64,000 bases of DNA from Hevea brasiliensis. Its lineage: Eukaryota; Streptophyta; Magnoliopsida; Malpighiales; Euphorbiaceae. The stretch is taken from assembly GCF_030052815.1 (NCBI RefSeq), contig NC_079495.1, positions 112,927,677 through 112,991,676 on the forward strand, given 5' to 3'. Below the pieces are notes generated by a model, which saw only the letters and a list, made by a program, of their open reading frames with translations, ran no database searches and had not been told where the DNA came from. Positions 33,816 through 46,188 of this stretch are shown one piece after another. Numbering within the stretch: position 1 is the first letter of the stretch; each line of letters starts with the position of its first letter. The translations under genes and the position numbers were made by a program.

Positions 33816-33925
33816 ATCCTATTCAAAATAACAAAGACAAACAGATATGCATTAGTGTCACCTCGACTCTTACAAATGCAATGCATGATATGAACTCAAT
33901 CTAGGCCTAGAAACGCCTAAACCGT

Positions 33926-33937
33926 GCTCTGATACCA
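33926..33937 (-). other. Chromovirus PBS (tRNA-iMet)
   Basis: The minus strand reads TGGTATCAGAGC, the standard plant initiator-Met tRNA complement, five bases inside the LTR border at 33943. Confidence 0.92.
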
Positions 33938-33942
33938 CTAAA

Positions 33943-35816
33943 TGTGATACCCCTTACCTGTATACAGTGTCGCCAAGCAAGATATGCCACACAGTGTACC
34001 AGAACACCCTATCTTAATTCAATCATTTTTATTCTTCCTAATTTATTTTTTTTTTCATAGTTATGGAGTACAATTTGTGAAATATAATTCATTTCAGTCA
34101 TTTATTGAAATCATAATTTTATTGAGGTTCCGCAAATTTTAGAGAAAATTCGGCAGAGTACCGGCTAAAAATGGAGAAAACAGTTCTTCGAAACCTGTGA
34201 AAAACACTTCCAATAATCATTTCCAATCATTCACAAACTCCAATAACCATCAAAATCTCAATATTTTTCAACAACATTTCCATTTCTCAATCATTCATTT
34301 CTCATGGTATTCATATATAAGCAATAAATAAATACTCAATTTTCCTTTCATAAACACAATTTTCACTATTTACATTAACATCAAAATACATTACATAAGT
34401 CTCAATTACACAAGAGAAAATAAAAGTTAGTTACAAAATACCAAAATGAAACCTGGTGTCCTATCAATGCACTGAAGATGGTGAGGTGACACGGACACTA
34501 TGCAGAGCTGCAGGAGGTCTCACCCAGTTTATGGTCTACTGGGCTCTCGGTCAGTATCTCCAGAACCTACGCGTGGCAAAAGCAACGCGCTAAGCAATAA
34601 TGCTTAGTGGTGCCAATAAAAAAAATAAAAAGAAATAACAGAAAATAAATATGCAGTGAATGTATTGATGTCTCATTGCAAATAAATTTTCGATGAGTAT
34701 CTGTAGTCTTACTTATTTTGTACTTGTTATATTCATTATTTCATTAAATTTATCCACTTTCATTTTTGGTTGCCCAAGTAACCTATACTGGACGACTGGA
34801 CTGGATAAACGAGTAAACTGGAACTAGGTATCAAGTACCTCAGGCCGTCACACCATCGGTCACATATGTGTCTCCCAGTGTGCAACAGAACAACTAATAA
34901 GCTGTAATAACATTAGGCACAAGGCCAAGTATCAACATAATGTTAGAATGGCTAAAAGCCATGAAATCACAGAATGGCTAGAAGCCATGAAATCACAGAA
35001 TGGCATAGTGCCATGTGCAGTACTACTAACTGAACCCTATTCGCATGCCAAGCTATCCAAACCAATCTTGTTAGGTATACTAGGGCATTTTACACTTTTG
35101 AGTTTTATAATTTTTGAATTTCAAGTTTTGGTGTTACTATTCACTTCATTAGTCAACCAAAATGTTGACTTTTGCATGGACAATAGGTACATTGGTTTTA
35201 ATACTCCCAACATACCACATTTTGCATTCAAAATTTGTTGGTATTGGTTGCTAATACCATTTCTAAGCATAAAGTTAATTGAGCAGAATTTTCAGTTTTC
35301 ATACCTTATTTTACTGTTCCATTAGTTATTTTTGCAGTGGGAATTTGATAAAATAATCAACATGAAAGTTGTTCCTTATTTTGTCTAGTTGAATTTCCTT
35401 TTTTGAATCACTCCATTTGGAGTTTTGTAACTCAAGTTATGGTCCAAAAACCACAACTGGCCGGATTTGAATTTTTACGGGTGATCATATCTACGGTCAC
35501 GATGAGCAGTGGATCGCAACTCACTTGTTGGATAGGTTCTGCTCATAATTTGGGTTAGGTTTCTTCATAAAAGTTGTTGGTCTATATCTCAACTTGTTGC
35601 TGGTAAAATTTCAAGTCAATTGTACCATTCTACACTGATTTTATGGCCAAATGAACAATCACTTTTCATTTGGTCATTCTGCAGAAACAGACTGCAGGTC
35701 ACCGGGATTGGGGCAAGCTTTTCGTCCACTTGGTTTGGTCTTATGGGCATTGTTTCTTCACCAAAGTTGTGCCATTATGTATCTAGTTTCAAGTCCAATT
35801 GGCCTTACACCAATTA
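33943..35816 (-). mobile_element. Chromovirus 5' LTR, truncated
   Basis: Starts TGTGATACCCCTTACC and follows the left LTR to the position equal to about 6890, then ends abruptly. The missing ~1.3 kb is the sense-upstream end (U3), so this LTR has lost its promoter side. The next bases belong to a Tat-A LTR. Confidence 0.88.
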
Positions 35817-35820
35817 AACC
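35813..35820. other. Junction between the two copies of the locus
   Basis: LTR sequence '...ccttacaccaatt' joins Tat-A LTR sequence '...ccatatatatgatt'. Both parental sequences share about three bases (acc) at the join. No TSD or TG..CA end is present, so it is not an insertion border. Confidence 0.75.
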
Positions 35821-35944
35821 ATATATATGATTATCAATTTTTAATACCTTTAAATTTATCTCACAATCATACAATTTTTTTATCATTAGGTTCCTCACAG
35901 CCTCAATGCACTTGCCCACAAGATCACAAAAATAGGGGTCTACA

Positions 35945-38819
35945 ATTTGCCTCCCACTTTGATGAGATTTGAAATCAATGCGAAGGCATTGCTCGAATTT
36001 TATCAAAGTGACAATACAATTTTTTGAAAACTATTTGAAACTAAGTGAAATATCAATTATGAGGATTTAGTATATCTCGCTCTATCGATATACCCTCTGC
36101 TTGAGTTAAGTTCAGGACTTTGAGTTATGAGACTAGTTATGGTCTCACAACTGTGAAAATTGAGTGTATCTTGCTTTGTCGATACTCTCTGTGTCATAGG
36201 ACTAGCTACGGTCCCACAATACTAACAACTATGTGATTTGAAATTTTGAGTATATCTTGCTCTGTCGATACCCTCTTTGTCATAAGACTAGCTACGGTCT
36301 CATAATAGTGATAACTCTATAATCTTAAATTTCGAGTGTATCTTCGTCTGTCGATACCTTGTGTCATGGGAGTAGCTACGATCTCACAACAGTCATAACT
36401 TTGTTATTTAATATTTCGAACGTATCTTACTCTGTCGATACGCTATATGTTATGGCACTAGCTACAGTCCCATAGCAATGACAATTGTGTTATTTGAAAT
36501 TCTGACTGAATCTTGCTTATTGATACCCTCAATGTTGTGAGACTAGCTATGATCCCACAATAGTGATAATTATGTGATTTGAAATTTTGAATGTATCTTA
36601 CTCTATGGATGCCCTCTGTGTCATAGGACTAGTTACAGTGCCTAAATAGTGATAACTCTATGATTTGAAAATTTTGTGGATTTATATTTAAGACCATGCT
36701 CCTAAACTGCCTACTTATCCCTCTCATTATCCTTAGAGAGGAATCAAACCCACACATATTTCAATACTTAAAAACTGTGATAATGCATGATCTTTTATGC
36801 CTTACACACCTATAGGTGACATGTTAATGCATGATCTTTTACGCTTAACACATCTATGTCATGTGCCCTAAACAAAGTCTAAGGATTTACCAAAAAAGAA
36901 AAAAAATTGATTTGTGATTTTAAATTTTTGAGGCTTTGAACCTAAAACCTCCAAGCTTCCTACATATCTCCTTTTAGGGAGAATTAAATCGGCTCGTAGT
37001 TTGACACTTGAAAACTGTGGTGATGCATGATCTTCTATGCCTTATACACTTACAGATGACATGTTGATGCATGATCTTCTATGCATTACATAAGTATATT
37101 GTGCACCCTAAATGAGGTCAAAGAACTTACCAAAAACTAATATGTTATTTGGAATTTTTGAGGCTTTGGACCTAGAACCTCTAGGCTTCCTAAGTATCTC
37201 CCTTTTATGGAGAATCAAATCCTCTTATAGTTCGATACTTGAAAACTATGGTGATGCATGATCTTCTATGCCTTACGCACCTACAAGTGACATATTGATG
37301 CATGATCTTCTACACCTTACACAACTATGTCATACGCCCTAAACAAAGTCCAAGGACTTACCCAAAAAAAAAAAAAGAAATCTACGATATGAAAACTGCG
37401 ATGACTAGATCTCAAAATTGCCTACGATCTATATGCTTTCTATCTTCATGCATGCACGCTTATTTCCACTGAGGGATATCTTTGAAAACTTCAATGGGAA
37501 TGAATATCACTATGGATTTTTCTAAAAAATTCAAAACTTTAATGGTGGTATTGTGAAAAATTCACTGGAGAGGTAAGAATCTTTCAAAACTTGTCAAAAA
37601 CTGCACACTAAGATACTACCTCTAGGTCAAAATATAATTTCTCTCTGATTTTTCTTTAAAATCCTTTTTCTTTCTCACTATGGATTGTCATTGTAAGACA
37701 ATTTTTAAGCCCATGCCTTGTCTTGATTCATTGTACTCCTCTTTTATGTGTTTTATTCTTTGCGCCAAAATTTTTGCCTAAAATGCCTTCTAGTTTCTAT
37801 CTCAATGAGTTTGCTCTAACTTTTGCCTAAGCTGACCTTTCAGGTTTTCAACTTAGCGAGCTTTGTTTTTGCCCAAAGTGCCTCTTTAGGTTTTTAATTT
37901 AACTTTCTTTCTTTCTTTTTTTTTCTTTTTTTCTTTTTTTTTTAACTAAAGCTGCTGTCAGGGAATTCACCATTGATTATTCCATCATGATAAGAAAACT
38001 CATATCGAACTAAAACATATAATCCTACTACTTATCTATTTAATGTATCCTTCTAAACAAAAGCATTTGCAATCATAGTTAAATAAAATCCATTTATTAT
38101 CATGCAATAAAAAATTTCTTCATTAATTTGGATACACCATTACCCATTTTATATTTAGTTTTGCCTAATTTCTAACATTTCAAAGTTAGAAATAAAATTA
38201 TAACCTGCTAAATGGCCCTTTTAGGTTTTCCATCTAGATCTTCTCTCACTCTCCTTTTGCCTAGACCGTCCTTTTAGATTTTTAGCCTAGCATGTATTAT
38301 TTTTATTTTCTTCTCTTTATTATTCTTTATTTTTTATTTTTTTATTTTTTTGACCCTAACTTTTGCCTAGACCACCCTTTGGGATTTTTAGCCTATCAGG
38401 CTTATCTCATACAAAGTACATTTTGAGCCTATCTAGGTTAACTAGTTCTTGGAATTCATTTCCATCTAGGTCTGATATTCTCACAGCACCTATATCGGCT
38501 ATCTTAGTTTGGCTTGAATTTTTCTCTTAGATCAAAAGGAATGGACTAGGCTTGTTTCAAAATCATATCACCTTCTTTGAATTTTCTTAGCCTAACTTTT
38601 TTCGTTAAAGGCCTAGGCTATCTTGCTTTGATAAGTCTGTAGATGATACAAGACCCTCATTGTCTTTCCATCAATCAAGGTTAATTCCTCATATCTTTTC
38701 TAAGCCCACACATTTTCTAAGACCTCGACTTTAAATATCACTTTTAAGAATTTTACTTCTAACTCAACGGGTAGCATACTTCAGTTCAATATACCAAAGA
38801 AATTGGGGTTGCCCTCATG
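35945..38819 (-). mobile_element. Tat-A internal 3' region, copy 2
   Basis: Same content as 2158-5040: PPT GTGGGAGGCAAA, the ~88-bp hairpin repeats, the ~235-bp repeats, dispersed GAAAACC motifs (near 37810, 37870, 38230, 38280 and 38370) and the broken integrase C-terminus (38420-38819). Confidence 0.85.
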
Positions 38820-38824
38820 AATGT

Positions 38825-41800
38825 TGTGACACCCCTTACCCGTCTACAGTGTAGCCGCGTAAGATATACCACACAGTGTACCGGAACACCCTATTTTAAT
38901 TCAATCATTTTTATTCTTCCTAATTTTTTTTTTCATAGTTATGAAGTACAATTTGTGAAATATAATTCATTTCAGTCATTTATTGAAATCATAATTTTAT
39001 TGAGGTTCCGCAAATTTTATAGAAAATCTGGCAGAGTACCGGCTAAAAATGGAGAAAACAGTTCTTCGAAACCTGTGAAAAACACTTCCAATAATCATTT
39101 CCAATCATTCTCAAACTCCAATAATCATCAAAATCTCAATATTTTTCAACAACATTTCCATTTCTCAATCATTCAATTCTCATGGTATTCATATATAAGC
39201 AATAAATAAATACTCAATTTTCCATTCATAAACACAATTTTCACTATTTACATTAACATCAAAATACATTACATAAGTCTCAATTACACAAGAGAAAATA
39301 AAAGTTAGTTACAAAATACCAAAATGAAACCTAGTGTCCTATCAATGCACTGAAGATGGTCAGGTGACACGGACACTATGCAGAGCTGCAGGAGGTCTCA
39401 CCCAGTTTGTGGTCTACTGGGCTCTCGGTCAGTATCTCCAGAACCTACGCGTGGCAAAAGCAACGTGGTAAGCAATAATGCTTAGTGGTGCCAATAATAA
39501 AATGAAAAGAAATAACATAAAATAAATATGCAGTGAATGTATTGATATCTCAATGCAAATAAATTTTCGATGAGTATCTGTAGTCTTACTTATTTTGTAC
39601 TTGTTATATTCATTATTTCATTAAATTTATCCACTTTCATTTTTGGTTGCCCAAGTAACCTATACTGGATGACTGGACTGGATAAACGGGTAAACTAGCA
39701 CTGGGTATCAAGTACCTCGAGCCGTCACACCATCGGTCACATATTTGTCTCCCAGTGTGCAACAGAACAACTAATAAGCTGCAATAACTTTAGGCACAAG
39801 GCCAAGTATCAACATAATGTCAGAATGGCTAAAAGCCATGAAATCATAGAATGACATAATGCCATGTGCAGTACTGCTAACTGAACCCTATTGGCATGCC
39901 AAGCTATCCAAACCAATCTTGTTAGGTATACTAGGGAATTTTACACTTTTGAGTTTTATAATTTTTGAATTTCAAGTTTTGGTGTAACTATTCACTTCAT
40001 TAGTCAACCAAAATGTTGACTTTTGCATAGACAATAGGTACATTGGTTTTAATACTCCCAACATACCACATTTTGCATTCAAAATTTGTTGGTATTGGTT
40101 GCTAATACCATTTCTAAGCTTAAAGTTAATTGAGTAGAATTTTCAGTTTTCATACCTTATTTTTACTGTTTCATTAGTCATTTTTGCAGTGGGAATTTGG
40201 CAAAATGATCAACATGAAAGTTGTTCCTTATTTTGTCTAGTTGAATTTCCATTTTTGAATCACTCCATTTGGAGTTTTGTATCTCAAGTTATGGTCCAAA
40301 AACCACAACTGGCCGGATTGGAATTTTTCAAGACTGACCATATCTACAGTGCAGTGAACAGTGAATGCAACTCACTTGTTGGATAGGTTCTAGTCATAAT
40401 TTGGGTTAGGTTTCTTCATGAAAGTTGTTGGTCTATATATCAAATTGTTGCTGGTAAAATGTCAGGTCAATTGGACTATTCTACACTGAGTTATGGCCAA
40501 ATGAACAATCACTGTTTATTTGGTCATTCTGCAGAAGCAGACTGCAGGTCACCCGGATTGGGGCAAGCTTTTCATCCACTTAGTTTGGTCTTATGGGCAT
40601 TGTTTCTTCACCAAAGTTGTGCCATTATGTGTCTAGTTTCATGACCAATTGGCCTTACACCAATTGAACCTCTACAATTCAAGTTATGGCTGCCCAAATC
40701 TGCTGGACTCATGTCCAATTCTGCAGGTCACCTAGGGCAGCCACACTAAACCTAACTTCCATCACTAAACACACTTCATTTCTTGTTTACCAATAACCAA
40801 ATGGTCACTAATTGACCATTAAAATGTTCCTACACCATTATAGGATTAAAACCTCAATTTGGTCAAAACCCTAAATTCTCAATTCCTCTATTCTTCCATT
40901 AACTTACAATATAAGGTGCTAAGTGTTAATTTCATATCAAAGGACAGCTTATATACTCTTTTAATCTAAAAAAAATCATCAAAATTCTCATAAGACCTTG
41001 GCTGCCAAAATTGGTAAAAATTCATCATGCAACTTTTGTTTAATTTCACTTAATTTTCACACTTAATTCCTACTCCACATGTGATATGCATAAAATTTCT
41101 AGAAGGAATTGGCACTAACCTCTTTTGGGAGATAACTTGAGCTTATAAATCTCCTTAATTTCTTCTTCTAATTGCTGCCTAGAGGATGTTCAAGTTGTTA
41201 GGTTAATTTATTGTGAAGCAAGTTTGTGGTTTCAAGGTGAAATAAGGTGAGGTTTGGGAGCTTTAGTGAGCTTTCATGGTGGAATGGCTTTGGGAGAAAA
41301 AGTGACGCCTGGTTTGGGTCAGGAAGAGCAGATGGCTTTTTTTTTGTCTCAATTATCCTCTTTAATAGTTTAATTTAAGTGGTGTTTAATTGTGATTGGT
41401 GGATAGGTTTTTAATGACATCATAAGATGTCATAATTAGGTATTTTCTTTCATTTTCTTTTCTTCTCTTCTCTACTCATTTCCAATTTAATTTTTAGCAA
41501 TATTTATTCACATTTTATGTTATAATAATTATTTACTTAACTGGACAAGTCGGCCAAAAATCACCTCTAAAGGTGAAATGACCAAAATGCCCTCCGTTTG
41601 GCTTAACAGACCAAAATTGTCTGTACCAATTGAAAAATTTTTCTAAGTATTTTCTTGGCATTCTAATGCCATAGAAACCTCAATGACCCTTCTCTGGAGT
41701 CCCAAAAATTATTTTATGAATTTTACCCCAGGTCTAGGGCTCCTAGTTGCGAGAATCGCAACTTCCTACTAGGTTACCCATCGCTTGGGCACCGGCTCAT

Positions 41801-41976
41801 TTAACTTGGTTGTATTTTATTTCTAAAATTTTTCCTAAATTTTTCTTATTAATATTTGAGTTAATTATGGTTCCTCACTTTAGTTTAAATATTTTTCCGG
41901 ACGTTCTAGCTATCCGGTCCGACACTGGTCACCGGAACAGTAGAATGTACAGAGTTGCTACAGGGAGGGTGTTACA
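38825..41976 (-). mobile_element. Solo LTR of the chromovirus (3152 bp), TSD AATGT
   Basis: TGTGACACC to GGTGTTACA. AATGT lies on both sides (38820-38824 and 41977-41981). The Tat-A integrase continues across it. It arose by recombination between the two LTRs of an element at the same site as the left-hand chromovirus. Confidence 0.93.
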
Positions 41977-41981
41977 AATGT

Positions 41982-43030
41982 TCTTATAGTAATGTGATAA
42001 CCTCAAAAAGCATATGGGAGTTTCTTAGGCCAATCCTTATAGGTTTCAACCATCTTCCTCAAAATAGTCTTCTCATTCTTATTGGCTGCTTCAACTGCTC
42101 CATTAGTTTGAGGCATATATATATGTTGAGCACTTATGATGCTTGATTTTAAACTCTTCAATTAACTCTAAAAAATCACCCTTAAATTGAGTGCTGTTAT
42201 CTAAGACTATCTTGTGAGGTACTCCAAATTGGTAGATTATTTTTTCCATATAAACTTGCTCGTCTGCTTAAACCCACTATCTTGAAGGATTAGGCCTCAA
42301 CCCATTTAGTGAAGTAGTCAATTGCCATGATTATAAATCTATGGAAGCCAAGGGAGAAATCTTTCTAATGATGTTTACGCCCCAAACCAAAAATGATCAT
42401 GGTGAAGCCATATTGTAGAGCTCACTTGGTGGTTGATGGTTCAAGTTTCCATGGATTTGACATTTATGGAGTTTATTGACAAACTTAGCATTGTCAGTCT
42501 CCATAGTAGACCAATAGTAACCCAATCCTTAGAATTTTTCTAGCCAAAACAATTCCATTCTTATGAGGACCACATATTCTCACATACTTCTTTCATTATT
42601 ACTTAGCCTATTTTTCTATCACACATAAGAGTAAGAGTCCTTAAAAGAACCTTTTATAAAGTTGCCTCCCAGCCAAAGTAAACTGAGTGGCTATTCTACG
42701 AATTGTTACTACCTTTTATTGGCTGATTGCAAGTATTCCCTCACTTCTAGATACCTCTTTATGTCTACATACCATTTTCCTTCATCCTCTAGGTCCACAT
42801 GTGCTAGCATGAAATTCTACTTCTCATTAAGATAACTGATTGAGTTAACTTTTGATCACCCTTTTCCTATAGGAATGATAGTGTGGCTTGGGAATCGACT
42901 ATCTAATTTTAAGCTGAGGCATGTGCTTCATGGTCACCTTATCAAAAATTAGCTAATAGTTTCTTTACATACTCCAAGTATAGCCTCAATTTTCCTTCCT
43001 TTAATTCCAATTTAGCTTTAATATAAGTGT
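41982..43030 (-). pseudogene. Tat-A integrase core and end of RNase H
   Basis: Minus-strand blocks, from right to left: YIKAKLELKEGKLRLYLEYV and KKLLANF (the end of RNase H, just left of the next LTR), a degenerate zinc domain, RFIIMAIDYFTKWVEA (first catalytic aspartate), YQFGVPHKIVLDN (second aspartate region), MPQTNGAVEAA (glutamate region) and KTILRKMVETYKDWPKKLPY, which leads into the solo LTR. Integrase function as in other Tat elements. All three catalytic regions can be seen, unlike in the plus-strand Tat-A copy. Stops and shifts are present throughout (for example after KWVEA), so it is inactive. Sequence right of 46111 does not obviously continue the RNase H. Confidence 0.75.
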
Positions 43031-43035
43031 TGGAC

Positions 43036-46000
43036 TGTAACACCCTCACTGTAGCAATTCTGTACATCCTACTATTCCGATGACCAGTGTCAGTCAGGAC
43101 AGCTAGAACGTCTGGAAAAATATTTAAACTAAAGTGAGGAACTATAATTAACTCAAATATTAATAAGAAAAATTTAGAAATAATTTTAGAAATAAAATAC
43201 AACCAAGTTAAATGAGCCGGTGCCCTAACGATGGGTAACCCAGTGGGAAGTTGCGTTTCTCGCAACTAGGAGCCCTAGACCAGGGAGAAAATTCATAAAA
43301 TAATTTTTGGGACTCCAGAGAAGATTCATTGGGAGTTCTATGGCATTAGAATGCCAAGAAAAGGCTTAGAAAAATTTTTCAATCGGTACAGACAATTTTG
43401 GTCTGTTAAGGCAAACGGAGGGCATTTTGGTCATTTCGCCTTCAGAGGTGATTTTTTGCAGACTTGTCTAGTTAAGTAAATAATTATTATGACATAAAAT
43501 GTGAATAAATATTGATAAAAATTAAATTGAAAATGAGTAGAAAATAAAAGGAAAGAAAATGAAAGAAATTGGAATTTTGACATCATTATGACGTCATTAA
43601 AATCCTCCCACCTAATCAAATTGTGACACTTGGCAATAACTCATTTAAAATGAGTAAATGGGCAGAAATTAAAGAAAAACAATCAGATTTCTTTATCTCT
43701 TCCCTTTGGCTGAACCAGCACCTCTTTTCCTCTTCCACCATTAAAGCTTCACTAAGCTTTGGGTTCACCCTCCAAACCACCTCAAAGCCCTAGCCTCCCT
43801 TCACCAAAACTCATCCTCACACCTAGAGCAAGCTTTGGACAGCAAAAAGAAAGGAAGAAAGTGAAATTTTGAAGCCTTGGAAAGTGCCTAAGTGAAGGTT
43901 AGTGCTAATTTCTTCTAAAAATTTTGTGCATGGCTGCCATTGAACATGATTTTGGTGTCGTAAACCATGGATTGTATGTGTATGAAAATTTTAGTTGTTG
44001 GAGTTAGGGTTTGAGGCACAAAACTTGGATTTTGTTCATGTGTTGATGAATGAAAGTTTAAATGGTCAATTAGTGACCATTTGGCTGTGTATGATGAGGA
44101 AATGAAGAGAGTTGTGGCTTGGTATTTGAGATTTGGTATGCTGCCCTTGCTGACCTATAGGACTGAGTGTGAGTTCAGTAGGTTTAGGCAGATATAAATG
44201 GAGTTGTAGAGGTTCAATTTCTGTAAGGCCAATTGGACATGAAACTAGACACATAATGGCACAACTTTGGTGAAGAAATCCTGTCCAGAAAACCAAACCA
44301 AGTTGACCAAAAAATTGCCCTAATCCAGGTGACTTACATTCTTCCTGGGCAAAATGACTAAATGAATAGTATTCATTTAGTCATAAATCAGTGTAGAAAG
44401 GTCCAATTGACCTAAAATTTAACCAGCAAAAAGCTGAGACATAGACCTACAACTTTCATGAAGAAAACAAATTCAAATGCTGATCATAACCTAGTCAAAT
44501 TGCCAACCAAACTTAGGTTACCAAATCTGGTAGAACCAGTTTTGACCAGAATTTTAGATTCTGTCCAATCTGGCTAGTTATGGTGTTTAGGCTATAACTT
44601 AAGTTACAAAACTCCAAATGGAGTAATTCAAAAAATGAAATGTAACTAGACACAATAAGGAACAACTTTCATGAAGATAACTTTGTCAAATTCCTACTGT
44701 CCAAATGACTAATAGAACAGTAAACACAATGCTTGAAATCTGAAAATTTTGAATAACTAACACTAAGCTTAGAAATGGTATTGGCAACCAATACTAACAA
44801 CTTTAGAATGCAAAATGTGGTATGTTGGGAGTATTAGAACCAAGGTACCTATTGTCTATGCAAAAGTCAACATTTAGTTGACTAATGAAATCAATAGTAA
44901 CACCTAAACTTAAATTTCAAGAATAGTAAAATGTAAAAGTGTAACATGTCCTAGTACACCTAGCAAGATTGGTTTGGATAGGTTGGCATGCCAATAGGGT
45001 TCAGTTAGCAGTATTGTACATGGCATTATGCCATTCTGTGATTTTATGGCTTTTAGCCATTTTGACATTATGTTGATACTTGGCCTTGTGCCTAATATTA
45101 TTATAGCTTATTAGCTGTTCTGTTACACACAGGGAGATACATATGTGACCGATGGTGTGACTGCTCGAGGTACTTGATACCCAGTGTCAGTTTATTTGTT
45201 TATCTAGTTCAGTCATCCAGTATAGGTTACTTGGGCAACCAAAAATGAAAGTGGATAAATTTAATGAAATAATAAATATAACAAGCACAAAATAAATAAG
45301 ACTACAAATAATTATTGAAAAATTATCTGCATAAGACATCAGAACATTCACTGCATATTTATTTTCTGTTATTTCTTTTATTTTTATTATTGGCACCACT
45401 AAGTATTATTGCTTAGCGCGTTACTTTTTGCCATGCCTAGATTCTGGAGAGACCGACAGAGAGCCCAGTAGACCACAGACTGGGTGAGACCATCTGCAGC
45501 TCTGCATAGTGTCCGTGTCACCTCACCGTCTTCAATGCATTGGTAGGACACTAGGTTTCATTTTGGTATTTTGTAATTAACTTTTACTTTCTCATGTGTA
45601 ATTGAGACTTATGTAATGTATTTTGATATTAATGTAAATAGTAAAAATTGTGTTTATGAAAAAAATAAAAATTAAATATTTATTTATGACTTGTATATGA
45701 ATATCATATGAAATGAATGAATGAGAAATGGAAATGTTGTTGAAAAATATTGAGACTATATTGATGAAATGGAGTTTGGGAATGATTAAAAACATATTGG
45801 AAGTGTTTTTCACAGATTTCGAAGAACTATTTTCTCTATTTTTAGCCGGTACTCTGTCGAATTTTCTATAAAACTTGCGAAACCTCAAATAAATATATGA
45901 TTTCATTAAATGACTTAAATGAATTATACTTCACAAATTGTACTTCATAACTATGAAAAAATAAATAAGGAAATACTTCACAAATTGTACTTCATAACTA

Positions 46001-46111
46001 TGAAAAAATAAATAAGAAAGGATAAAAATAATTGAAATAAAATATGGTGTTCCGGTACACTATGTGGCATATCTTACTCGGCTACACTGTAGACGGGTAA
46101 GGGGTGTCACA
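43036..46111 (+). mobile_element. Solo LTR, plus orientation (3076 bp), TSD TGGAC
   Basis: TGTAACACCC to GGTGTCACA, flanked by TGGAC at 43031-43035 and 46112-46116. Same family as 38825-41976 but inverted and more diverged. It holds a small duplication near 45920-46020 (an 'acttcacaaattgtacttca' stretch twice). Confidence 0.92.
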
Positions 46112-46116
46112 TGGAC

Positions 46117-46188
46117 CTAGGAGTCTTAATCCATGCTTTGATAATAATAAATAATTAGTGTGCTACTAATCTACCTTGAAAGTGTTTG
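46117..46188. other. 72 bp between solo LTR and copia LTR, unassigned
   Basis: No similarity recognised to the RNase H expected upstream of 43030. Confidence 0.4.

Larger units (their letters stand above)
5046..35816 (-). mobile_element. Chromovirus (Ty3/gypsy, Tekay/Del-like), minus strand, interrupted
   Basis: The order on the minus strand is truncated 5' LTR (33943-35816), tRNA-iMet PBS (33926-33937), gag, protease, [Tat-B insertion 11168-32052], RT, RNase H, integrase with chromodomain, PPT, 3' LTR (5046-8200). Without the insertion the internal region is about 4.9 kb, normal for the lineage. The zinc knuckle, DPG protease motif, FIDD reverse transcriptase motif and C-terminal chromodomain place it among plant chromoviruses. 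Stops in gag, RT and the chromodomain, and loss of the outer part of the 5' LTR, make it defective. Confidence 0.88.
35817..41976. repeat. Second copy of 2029-8200 (~6.2 kb direct duplication)
   Basis: Follows 2029-8200 base by base with scattered substitutions and a few small indels: Tat-A LTR end (35817-35944), PPT, repeat A (about 36047-36677), repeat B (about 36677-37382), motif region, integrase end (38420-38819) and chromovirus LTR. Divergence is low by eye (a few differences per hundred bases). Confidence 0.92.

Noticed and set aside
33926..33937. tRNA gene at the PBS
   Set aside because: Only a 12-base complement to the tRNA 3' end; no cloverleaf.
2029..41976. The two 6-kb copies as LTRs of one giant element
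   Set aside because: They start in the middle of a Tat-A LTR, have no TG..CA ends or TSD at the outer borders, and contain a real LTR with its own TSD.
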